This document shows positions 23,325 through 33,289 of a stretch of 64,000 bases of DNA, one piece after another (the first letter of the stretch is position 1; every line of letters starts with the position of its first letter). The stretch lies in the NCBI GenBank assembly GCA_910591455.2, contig OU342818.1:21590427-21654426 (forward strand), in the 5' to 3' direction. The DNA comes from Pholis gunnellus. Its lineage: Eukaryota > Chordata > Actinopteri > Perciformes > Pholidae. Both the position numbers and the translations under genes were made by a program. A model generated the notes under the pieces. The model was not told the DNA's origin. It did no database searches and saw nothing but the letters and a program-made list of their open reading frames with translations.

Positions 23325-23595
23325 ATGTTATCCATCCATTAACCACTCATCTCTTAGGGTTACAGAGCAGCTGGCAAAACCCCCGATGGGTCGTCAGTCT
23401 ATCCCGGGGCTGACACATAGACGGACAACCCTTCATTCACGCTCACATTTACACCTCTGGGCAATTTTAGAGCCACCCATTGAACCTAACCTTTCTGTGG
23501 ACTGTGGGACGAGACCAGAGCACCTGGAAAAAACTCCACACAGGAACAGGGTGATTCGCCACCTCCACACAGACGGGGCCAGAGCCGGCTGGTGG
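23325..23595 (-). repeat. Common fish repeat with tRNA-like relatives
   Basis: Ordered words 'TCCATCCATTAACC', 'GGGTCGTCAGTCTATC', 'CATTCACGCTCACATTTACACC', 'CAATTTTAGAGCCACC', 'GGACTGTGGGACGAGACCAG' and 'CCTGGAAAAAACTCCACACAG' are the backbone of a ubiquitous teleost interspersed repeat. It is diverged. Orientation is assigned by the tRNA-like copies elsewhere in fish genomes and is uncertain. It is noncoding. Confidence 0.7.
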
Positions 23596-23599
23596 ATCC

Positions 23600-24715
23600 A
23601 ACTGCATTTGGATGTTTGTATAAATTATACTGAATGCTGAGGAATTAAATTGTACTACTGCTGCGAGAGCAGCGTGTGACGGCTGCCTCCTGCAGCATCC
23701 GCACCAACAGAGTTCCTGCCGATGCAAATTTCTGCTGCAGGCCCTTCTCTCTACGTATAATTTGCCTTTCATAATGGCCATTTTTTATTTCATTTTATTA
23801 TAAATTACATTTCAATTTATTTTATAAAAAAGGTTAAGCGTGTGCTGTAAGTAAAAATAAAAAATATTTTTAAAAAGCAGCTCATATTAGGAATGAGTTT
23901 ATGGAGCTGTCAGTTTTCCACAACACTATCCTGCAGATGTTTCAGAATGAAAGTGTGCTAACAAATGATGGAATTATGTCCACAGAAAGACACTACAGGG
24001 CTTTTATTTTGAAACTGAAACAAGAAGTCAATTTTTACTCTTCCACATGTCTGTGACATGTTCTGCGCATATAGACATTGAGACCGGAGCAATGTTAAAA
24101 AAAAAATATGACTGTAATGTTGCTGGTATGATGTTAATGTGAGTACAAAAGATCATTTTCACTGTCTATTGTGACCTGCCTGTGGCACACTCGTGCAGCT
24201 AACTAGCTAACTGTTGTTGTTGGGCAGGCACACAGGACTGTCCATTGGTCCGACCACTCATTGTTCCAATAGTCCAAATAATGTACCATTGTACCAAAAG
24301 CCCATATGTTCAATAGCCCGTTAAAACAAACACAGATTGTTCCTAAGAGCCATTGCTCTGAAAACATACAAACCGAAGCACATGGCTAGTTATTATGCTT
24401 TTTATTTGTTCCCATTAGGGATGGCATGACCCACCATCCTACCTCTTATTACTACTTGTTCCTACTTGGGTTGGTTGGATTCAGGCATGGGTAGTAAAAT
24501 TGATTAGGATTAGGGTAAGAATATCAGGGTAAGCCAACCAGAGGCAGGGTAGCCATGGCAGGAAAATGGACCTTCACAACAATGGCAGTTTGTTGTTGAG
24601 ACAACAGGCGGTAGGACAAATGGGCTTTCGATCCAATTGGTCATTTTTGGGATTGTTAGGTTTCAGAATTCTGTTGACACTAGTTCAATAGTCAGTGGAA
24701 GGCTCGACTGCACAC
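23600..24715. other. No gene recognised
   Basis: AT-rich unique-looking DNA. At 24230-24330 there are repeated 'CCAATAGTCC' / 'CAATAGCCC' words, and at 24500-24540 'GATTAGGATTAGGGTAAG' words. No coding signal. Confidence 0.5.
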
Positions 24716-25146
24716 TGGCTGTTAGATACTTTATTCATCCCCAGGGGGAAATGTGTTTGTTACAGCAGCAAAGATATACTTCAGCAAACGAAGAAACAGA
24801 GTAAAAATATTAAGTATGAAAAATGCACAATATATACAATGAAATAACAGAGTAGAACATATTAAATATAAAGAAAATAACAATAAAAATGCACAGTATA
24901 TACAATGAAATAGAATATTATTAAATTAACTAACTAGGTAAACTAAACAGTAGTGCAAAGATCAACCAACAGCTGGCAGTGTATGGTCATGTGAGGGATG
25001 ACCTGGACCAGAGGTGATTTATTGTAAAGTCTATTTGCAGTGAGCAGGAATGTTCTCCTGTATCAGTCCTTGTGACAGCTGAGCTCTCCACCACCTCCCT
25101 GCAGTAGGTGGTGGAGAGGGTGGTCCGGGTTATCCAATATGGATAA

Positions 25147-26280
25147 TCATTTTTTCAGTGTCCTCCTCTCCACCACCTTTTCCAGAGTGTCCAGTTTGCA
25201 GCCAATGATGGAGCCGGCCTTCTTAACCAGTTTTTTAAGTCTGTTGGTGTCTCCGGCTCCAATGCTGCTCCCCCAGCAGACTACGGCGAAGTACAGTGCA
25301 CTGGCCACAACAGACTGGTAGAACATCTCCAACATCTTGCTGCACACGTTGAAGGATCGAAGTTTCCTCAAGAAAAAGAGTTGACTCATCCCCTTCTTGT
25401 ACACAGCATTGATGTTGGTCTTCCAGTTCAGTCTGTTGTCGATGGAGACACCCAGGAACTTGTACTCCTCCACATCCTCTCCCAGAACTCTCAGCGATTG
25501 TGGAGCCGTCGTCTTCCTCCTGAAGTCAACCACCATCTCTCTGGTCTTGGCCACGTTCAGAAGCAGGTGATTTCTACCGGCCCACTCCACAAAGTCATCC
25601 ACTACTGCCCTGTACTCCTCCTCCTGTTCGTCTCTTATACACCCGACCACTGCAGAGTCATCAGAGAAAGTCTGCAGATGGCATGACCCCGAGTTGTACT
25701 GGAAGTCAGTGGTGTACAAGGTGAACAGGAAGGGAGACAGAACAGTTCCCTGTGGGGCTTCAGTATCACTGACCACCGTATCAGCACACGGACCAGTCGG
25801 ATCACTGACTATCTCACAGGCAGACCCCAGTTTGTCAAGCAGAGGCATTAACTCCCACCACTCGCAGCTTCTCATCAGCAGCAGTGGTTGGATGGTGATG
25901 AAGGCACTGGAGAAATCAAAGAAAGTGATTCTCACAGTGCCACCGGTTCCATCCAGGTGCGACTGAGCTCGTTGCAGCAGGTAGATGATGGCGTCGTCCA
26001 CTCCCACATGAGGCTGATAAGCAAATTGCAGAGGGTCCAGTGAGGATTCCACCTGCGGTCGGAGGTGGGCCAAGACCAGCCTCTCCAGCACCTTCATCAC
26101 ATGTGATGTGAGGGCAACTGGTCGGTAGTCGTTGAGGCCAGATGGAGTCGTCTTCTTTGGTACAGGAACCAGGCACAAGGTCTTCCACAGCACCGGGACT
26201 TCGTCCTGCTTCAGGCTCAAGTTGTAGAGGTGTTGAAGGACATCAGATTGCACTCCCTGAGCTTCACCTTCAGGTCGCAC
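25147..26280 (-). pseudogene. LINE reverse transcriptase (partial ORF2)
   Basis: A continuous 377-codon reading frame. Visible RT landmarks in order: LNDYRPVALTS (about residue 49-59), the motif A block ITFFDFSSAF (about 118-127), the motif B block APQGTVLSPFLF (about 174-185), the catalytic FSDDSAVV (about 205-212), and EEYKFLGVSID, a normal RT thumb-side motif. Both catalytic aspartates of the FSDD box are present, so the RT core looks chemically intact. The frame stops early after VVERRTLKK. The usual tail (NPDHPLHHL..., YRRTF..A) is readable just downstream in another frame, so a frameshift or stop has broken the C-terminus. The N-terminal endonuclease is separated by further frame breaks. 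It probably acted in cis on its own RNA. It is now non-autonomous. Confidence 0.9.
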
Positions 26281-26541
26281 TGGACTCTCCTGAGCTCGTC
26301 CCTGTCCCCAGACCTGAAAGCTGCTTTCTTCTTATTAAGCTTTCAGGTCACTGGTGATCCATGGTTTGTTGTTGGGGAAGCAGCGTACAGTCCGGGATGG
26401 TATGACTGTTTGTTCACAGAATTTGATGTATTCTGTGATGCAGTCCGTGATGCTGTTGATGTCCTCCCCATGTGGTCCACACAGCACATCCCAATCCGTT
26501 GACTCAAAGCAGTCCTGCAGGGCGTCATTAGCCTCCTGAGA

Positions 26542-26844
26542 CTACCTCCTCACAGTCCTGGTGGTCACAGGCAGCCTCTGCACCAGAGAAACATACTTGC
26601 TTGTTAACAGGATCAGGATGTGATCAGACCTACCAAGGGGGTAAAGGGCAGTGGCACTGTATGCATCCTTTGCATTAGCATACAGAAGGTCCAGAGTTTT
26701 ATTGTTCCCTGTGGGGCAGTCAACATACTGGTGAAAAGTTGGCAGGGCTTTATTCAGTGTGGTGTGGTTAAAGTCTCCAGTAATAGCCAACAATGCACCA
26801 GGGTGGACACAGTGGAGTGGATGGTGTAAACACAGCCTGCACAA
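26542..26844 (-). pseudogene. LINE AP-endonuclease C-terminal fragment
   Basis: A 100-codon frame contains ALLAITGDFNHTTL (residues 18-31), HQYVDCPTGNNKTLDLLYAN (residues 38-57) and the LGRSDH box (residues 70-75). GDFNH and SDH are the metal-binding and catalytic blocks of the APE-type endonuclease of CR1/Rex1 LINEs. The N-terminal half of the domain is missing. It belongs to the same element as the RT at 25147-26280. Confidence 0.85.
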
Positions 26845-26869
26845 ATGGTCCAGCAGTCAAGTATTTCCT

Positions 26870-29800
26870 TTAGTAAGATTCATCACAAAAGGTGTAATTG
26901 TAAACAGTTGCTACATATTTGGCAGCAAAAGAAGAGAAAAAAACCACCTACATTTATTCAAACTTATATACACATGCACACATTTTTCTGTCATTTTAAC
27001 ATGAAAGAAAGTGAATGTCGCCATCCTTTAGAGAGAATTGTCTGGATACTTTAAATTGTATATAAGGGATCTCAGTAATTAGAGCAGAATATGTTATTTC
27101 AATAATCCCAAGATCTTTTGAGCTACTCTGCAGATCACTGGCAAGGATGAAAGGCGTAAAAGCTAAGCCGTGTCAAATTCTTCAAAAGAGCAACTCATTT
27201 TTGAAAGAAGCCCCAACGTGTCCGTCCGTGACAGGGAGTTGTGAGAGAAGGATAATATGACGGAAGGGAGAGAGCTGCAGCAGCATGAACTGAGCCTGAA
27301 GGATGGACCATAATGTGTCTGACATCCGGGTGAAAAACAAAGACATTGTGAAGCCCTTCATATCACTAGTTCATTTCTTTATTAGAGACATAACACATGT
27401 TTTACAATCCTTCAAAGGTGGATGGGAATGTTAACAAAATGTCAAGTAGGAAGTGTGTGAATTAGTTTTTTCCCTTATGGAGCTACGGTGACAGAAGCCT
27501 TTTGGTATTATGTGATAACTACTGCATTGTATGGTAAAATAACTGATTGTACATGAACAACTGCATAATCTGTGTACTTCTATTTTCTGCATCCATTACT
27601 ATTTAAAATCAGTCTGTAGTGGATGATATATTCATGTGTAAAAGGAAAATACTGTTGACTAACACATTATTAGGTCAATAAATGTTGAGTTCTTCATCAA
27701 CTCTGCTCTCATGTCATGGAATTGAATGTTAAAATCCGATAAAGTTTGTGGGTTTCTTGATCAATATCAATTACAGTAGAGTTTATTTTTCCAATAACAA
27801 CGGATAGCTGTCATTATTTTCATGTAACCAGATTTTCATGATCTCCACTAACAGAATAGATGACTTATGTTAGTGTGATATGGGTATTTTGTCGGCATGG
27901 CCCTGTTTGTTCACTGTCGGATAAGATCACATTTTATGAGAAACAATAGCGTGAAGTACAGAGCAATATCAAATTATGTTCAACGTTGTGCTGCAGAGAT
28001 GAATATCCTGCAGTCAGCAGCTCTTTGCGTGACATTAATTCTTTGGCAAAGATTAGCATTATGTGAACAGGGAAGTAAAGTCCTTTCACTAGGAATGAGT
28101 TGTTCTCCATATGTGGAAGAATAGCAAAGAATCTGACACTGCCCGGACTTCATTTGTTATAATTACCGTGTTTACAAAAACAGAAGAGAACATATTCTGA
28201 TGTGTGGGATGATTTGAACCATTTATCAGCTGCTGCTGCTATCAAAATACTAAATAATTTGACCAACGTAACTGTAAGTAGACCAGAGGGCTCAAATTCA
28301 GTTGTGGAAATAGTAGGCACTTTGTAAGTTTATTATTATCAGTTGTCGTGGTAGTAAATGGATGAATTTATTTTATTTTCCCTAATTGAATTATTTAGAC
28401 ACATGAACTACCAACTAACATTCCAGCATGTTAAGCCTCCATCATCTAACCGTACGATGGAAAAATATCAACCTAACATAAAAATAGTAAACCAACATAA
28501 CCAGATAGGAAAAGCTTGATTGTTTTGGACACACCACCTTGCCGTTATGAAAGCAGTGACAGGAGACTGAGAGGGCCCCAGCAGTATGCCGGTCCATTAT
28601 AGCTGGCCTCGAAAGAGGGAGGTCAAAAAGAGGCAGCAAGGATTGGGACGAGCAGAGCGTAGTCTCTCAAAGGTAGACAATACTGAATCCACAGTAAACA
28701 CCTGTCCCTTGCTTAGGTTAGTGAGGCCACACCTCTAATTATTAGTAAGTAGTTATAGCTTATATGATTACTTATTTATATATATGTTTTAAGTAATTAC
28801 TTTCTTCATGTCTGTTATTCTCATAACAGATCTGTTATCTTTTATTCTTCAAAATATTCTGCTTCAATCCTCATTTATTGGCCTTTGGGGGACGTCTAGC
28901 AGCAACCTAACAGCACCATAAATTCCAATTATATAATATAATTCCATAATAATTAAATACTCCACCTTTTTTCTTCTTTTCATTTTGGGTGATGACGTCA
29001 TAAAAACCATGAGAGAAGCTTTAAATGTAAAAAAAGAATTGACATTCTGTACAGCCCTACGTAGCAGCACCTTCTTTAAATGCATGCAAATATAACCTTC
29101 TTGTTCTGCTTTCACAGATTTGAAAATCTGTGAAAGCGGTTGAGTCTTATTCCTTTGTGCTGTCACTTGATTTGCTGCAGGTTTTGTCCGAACGACAGAT
29201 CAAGGCTTTTACCTTCCTGGGACATTTCCTGCTATTGTAGTATAATCCCCTCAGTGAAAGGAAAATGTGACATTAGCCGAAACAGCAGTGTAAGACCATG
29301 AGAGCACGAGTTAGCTGTTAGGAACATTTGAATGGATGTATCACTTTCGGTCTGTATTGAAATAGCATGGGCGTTACTCTCATCCTCTCGGGGTTGCAAT
29401 TCAAAATTGTAGACTATTTCTTCAATATTGCAATATTATCATTGCACCCGCTAGTCCACCACAATCTACATATTGTTACTTCCCAATCATCTCTCTGACC
29501 CACATTGTCGTAATCAATCCTCCCCCAAAGCTGGTGGAATCCATTTGTACCATTCTCTCTGTATGATGGAGCATTTCCCAGGTCAGAGGCTTGGGGGGAG
29601 GCCAGCATATCTATCCCATGCTCTCTTCCTCTGACACTAAGAGAAGCCAGTGACACAACGCACGCCCGTACATTGCCCGTGACACTGACCGAGCACTGCA
29701 GGCTGCAGACCACCTGAAATCAATGACCCTGTGTTAAAATTATGACCAACGACAGACTACTAATCTATTCCTAAACCATCGTTGGAAGTCAATACAGAGA

Positions 29801-30280
29801 TGACTCCTGTGGGACTGGAATGAGAAGAAAAAAATCCTGGTTATATTGGAGGGATTTAAATTGCACGCATGAATTAGCAGATACCTTTCCCTTCCTGATG
29901 AACCTCAGGCAAAAACCACAAGGCTGAAGACACAGCCTGTGGGTGTTTGCATTCTCTTGATCTTAACACAACTACATGCAGGATGTGGTAGTGTTGGCTT
30001 CTTCCAGAGGCACCACAGTGTAACTCCTGTCACACACTCGAGAGGTGGCAAGAGATTCACAGAAATACAAATTAGAAGCCACTGTCCTCAAGTTCATCAT
30101 ATCCGGGCAAATATCAAGAGGGTTTACACACCGATCGGATGGGATATTCACTGTGGATATGATGCAGTTATTCGCTACACAATGGAATATTCTGTGCTGA
30201 AATTATTTCATCTCCGTCCGGATGTAGCTTTACCTGACTACTAGCAGTTTAATATTCACATCATGTAAATATGGTTTTAT
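26870..30280. other. No gene recognised
   Basis: The longest gene-poor stretch in the left half. It is AT-rich and unique-looking, with open frames of 60-101 codons that have no domain. A perfect hairpin lies at 29108-29137. No transposon ends were found. Confidence 0.5.
29108..29137. repeat. Hairpin, 14-bp perfect stem, 2-nt loop
   Basis: GCTTTCACAGATTT (29108-29121) is followed after GA by its exact reverse complement (29124-29137). Confidence 0.9.
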
Positions 30281-30281
30281 T

Positions 30282-30295
30282 CCCCCCCCCCCCCC
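30282..30295. repeat. Homopolymer (C)14
   Basis: An uninterrupted run of 14 C. Confidence 0.95.
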
Positions 30296-30364
30296 ATCTC
30301 TGAACACATATAAAAGCACCACTCTCCATGTATGCTGGCAGGAGAAAATACATTCAAACAGCCA

Positions 30365-30645
30365 AACAGAGATGCAAAACAATAACAGTGAGAAGCAAAG
30401 CTGCCAGAAATAGATGCAAAACAACTACAAAGAGATGCAAAAAATACAAATAGAGGAAAAACATCTACAAAAAAGATGCAAAACATCGACACAGGGACAC
30501 AAAACAACCACAAAGACACAGAACAACTACAGTGAAATGCAAATGAACTACAGAGAGCTGCTGAATGCCCGGATGCAAAAAGAAAGAAACTAAACATCTA
30601 CAAAGTGATGCAATATGAGTACAAAGACACACAAAAAATGTTCTG
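30365..30645 (+). repeat. Degenerate minisatellite, about 20-bp unit
   Basis: Repeated, diverged units of the form 'AGATGCAAAACAACTACAAA' run through this block with substitutions and small indels. Open frames read through it on the minus strand only because it is an array. Confidence 0.8.
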
Positions 30646-30649
30646 TCAT

Positions 30650-31300
30650 TTTGATGTCTTACATTATGTACATGTAATGTGGAAACAAACTACAGTGACT
30701 ATTACAGTCCTTTTGTACACAATAGATAAATCAATGGAGGTGATGGGCCCTGCTCCACAATATTCTCTCCAGTTCCATTCAGACATTCAAGAAAATATAA
30801 TGAATAATAAATATAAAATATCCAATATGGGCAATAATATGGTGGCTTGCCGGTGGGTGTGATCGCTCTTCTCTCTCTCATGTTGCTGTAGCTTTGGTGC
30901 ATTAGTAAAGTTCTGCAACATGTGCTCTTGACCCAGTGCCTCCCGACTCTACCAATGGCTTTGCTCCTTCCTAAGTCGTTGACCTGTTCACCAAAGGTAC
31001 ACTGGACAGATCATCAATTAAACGTCTTAATCACTATACTTAGACAAAGTTATAAATCATCTCATGGTGCCATTAGTTGTTATGGTCCTACTATGGACTA
31101 AGGTTGGTGACAATTGTCTTCTTTTAAAAGCAGATTTAACACGTCTCTTTTTTGCAAGCTTTTAGAAACATTTTAAATGTTTATTTTAGATTAATTTTTT
31201 TTTTATTATGACTGGTATTCTCTTTTCAATAATAACACATTCTTTTGTTATTTCCTTTTTATTGTAATACCGTCTTATCTTGGATGATCTTAAGATCGTA
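30650..31300. other. No gene recognised
   Basis: AT-rich unique-looking DNA with short frames only. Confidence 0.5.
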
Positions 31301-31593
31301 TCACTGTTCTGGTTCGGTAAAAAGGCAACAGGAGATGGACCCAAATGCAGATGGACAGGGGGGAGTACAAAGACGATGAATATTGATTTTAATAAACAAA
31401 TATCCAAAACAAAACTTACAGTAGAGGAGTCCAAAAATGAGAAACTGAAAATCCAACAGGCAAATCAGAACGGGCAAAACAACACAAAACAAGATCAGGT
31501 AATTCAGACATGTGCACGAGGGATATGAACATAGAAGACGAACCAACACAGAGACGGGGGAACACAGGGTTTAAATACACTGGGGAGGTGTGG

Positions 31594-33100
31594 TATGGGG
31601 TCAGATCAGTCTCAATAATTGCAAATGCACACAGAAAGACTGACAAATGCAAACAGAAAGATTCACAAATGTGCACAGAACAATTCACAAATACATTCCA
31701 ATGCACAAATAAATAAATTACGATTTATATAAATGTAAAAAGAAAATCACAAATATATTTCTGCATTTGTATGTATTTGTTTGTGGATTTGTATGTATTT
31801 GTTTGTGGATTTGTATGTATTTGTTTGTGGATTTGTATGTATTTATTTGTGGATCGCACTGCATTTATTTGTAAATGGCTTCACATTCATTTGTGGATTT
31901 ATGAGACTCATCTCACGTCGCTGGATTCACAAATGCGTTTTTTTCAACATAGACCTGTCTGTAGCCAATCAGATGTCAGCCTCATTTTCAACCAATCACA
32001 TGAGCGCAGCTCCCCCCTCCCCTCCCCACGAGACTGGCAGCTTTGTTGAATCAGGAAATAAATATTGTAGCCGTCGATGTTCACCCAGAGCTCTACGATA
32101 CCTCATATCAGTAGAGACCGGACCAAACTATGTGTATAAATGTTATTTCGGAGTTCCTTTTTGTTGGTTTATTGCCGTTAAATCACAGCCAAATCAGTTT
32201 ATGTTGTGTTCATACAGCTATGGTAAACAGCCGACGTGTGGCTCGCTAGACACAGTGAATACAGTTCGATGAAATCCACGGAGCTCCTCCGGACTATGTT
32301 ATGAACCAGACATGACGGCGTTTAGTTCCCCGTGATATCTGGGACTTCCACAACACATACTAAGCAGAAATAGAGGTTATTTTTTCCACAGTTGATGGCG
32401 GACAGTTGAACGGCTATCAGGGCGATAAGCCGCGCCCCCTCACCGGCGTGTCCAGCGCGATTTACCGATTCACACGAATGAACACAAATAGTCCCCCGGC
32501 GAGACCGGCGGCGCGATTAACGCGACGCGAATTGTGTTTAGTGTGAACGCAGCATTACGCTAGCAGCCTCGTGGCCTCATTGTTTGTACCATATGGTTTA
32601 CACACACATAGTTTGGTCCGGTCTCTACTGATATGAGGCATCGTAGAGCTCTGGGTGAACATCGACGGCTACAATATTTATTTCCTGATTCAACAAAGCT
32701 GACAGTCTCGTGGGGAGGGGAGGGGGGAGCTGCGCTCATGTGATTGGTTGAAAATGAGGCTGACATCTGATTGGCTACAGATAGGTCTATATTGAAAAAA
32801 ACGCATTTGTGAATCCAGCGACGTGAGATGAGTCTCATAAATCCACAAATGAATGTGAAGCGATTTACAAATGAATGCAGTGCGATCCACAAACAAATAC
32901 ATACAAATCCACAAACAAATACATACAAATCCACAAACAAATACATACAAATGCAGAAATATATTTGTGATTTTTTTTAACATTTATATAAATCGTAATT
33001 TATTTATTTGTGCATTGGAATGTATTTGTGAATTGTTCTGCGTGCATTTGTGAATCTTTCTGTGTGCATTTGCAATTATTGAGACTGATCTGACCCCATA
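31594..33100. mobile_element. Palindromic DNA transposon, copy 1 (1507 bp, 6-bp TSD)
   Basis: The element begins TATGGGGTCAGATCAGTCTC and ends with its exact reverse complement. Long inverted arms (about 31594-32137 and 32604-33100) surround a central unique part of about 465 bp. It is flanked by perfect 6-bp direct repeats GTGTGG (31588-31593 and 33101-33106). Each arm has a subterminal array of a 22-bp unit TTTGTATGTATTTGTTTGTG(GA). Open frames in the arms are low-complexity Tyr/Cys/Val/Phe strings made by that array and are not genes. No transposase is present. The 6-bp duplication excludes hAT, Tc1 and piggyBac. IS3EU or Dada, both known to give about 6-bp duplications, are possible. Confidence 0.9.
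32281..32385 (+). repeat. Repeat shared with 36587-36692
   Basis: GCTCCTCCGGACTATGTTAT through GATATCTGGGACTTCCACAA to GCAGAAATAG is repeated at 36587-36692 with few differences. It lies in the central part of the palindromic element, so either the element captured it or it is a separate small insertion. The nearby end TTTAGTGTGAACGCAGCA (about 32537-32554) looks like the end of yet another small element. Confidence 0.75.
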
Positions 33101-33289
33101 GTGTGGGGGATTAGACACAGGAGGATTCACTCCGGGGCAGACAATCACAATGGCGGGAAAACATACAAAGGCAGGACGTGAAGTGAACACAGGACAAGAG
33201 GCAGGGAACATCAAAATAAAACAGGAAACTAACTTAAATACATGTGAGATCGTCACGATCTTGGTTTTGGTTGTCATGTATGATATTTG

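Larger units (their letters stand above)
24722..26860 (-). mobile_element. 5'-truncated Rex1/CR1-like LINE
   Basis: On the minus strand the order is: C-terminal endonuclease (26844-26542), a disrupted linker, the RT domain (26280-25147), a C-terminal tail, then a 3' UTR that ends in GGGGATGAATAAAGTATCTA at about 24722. That terminal sequence and the protein motifs are typical of the Rex1 group of fish CR1-like LINEs. Truncation within the endonuclease fits incomplete target-primed reverse transcription. The element cannot encode a full protein, but its RT core is the best preserved in this window. Confidence 0.9.
31300..33280 (-). repeat. LTR-like repeat interrupted by the palindromic element
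   Basis: The outer parts (31300-31593 and 33101-33280) are purine-biased on the plus strand, with GGACCCAAATGCAGATGGAC, 'AACACAGGGTTTAAATACAC', 'GGATTAGACACAGG' and 'ACATACAAAGGCAGGACGTG'. On the minus strand they read like a fish LTR with a TTTAAA box. They are contiguous once the 1507-bp element and one copy of GTGTGG are set aside. The exact class and ends are uncertain. Confidence 0.5.

Noticed and set aside
25381..26357. Several plus-strand frames of 70-101 codons
   Set aside because: They lie antisense to the Rex1-like RT and endonuclease and show no domain of their own.
30277..30597. 106-codon minus-strand frame rich in Phe, Cys and Ser that looks like a membrane protein
   Set aside because: It reads through a poly-C run and a degenerate 20-bp minisatellite. 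Hydrophobicity is a by-product of the repeat.
31771..32272. Overlapping open frames of 92 and 163 codons rich in Tyr, Val, Phe, Cys and Trp
   Set aside because: They are produced by the 22-bp array of the palindromic transposon. Mirror-image frames occur on the other arm and in copy 2.
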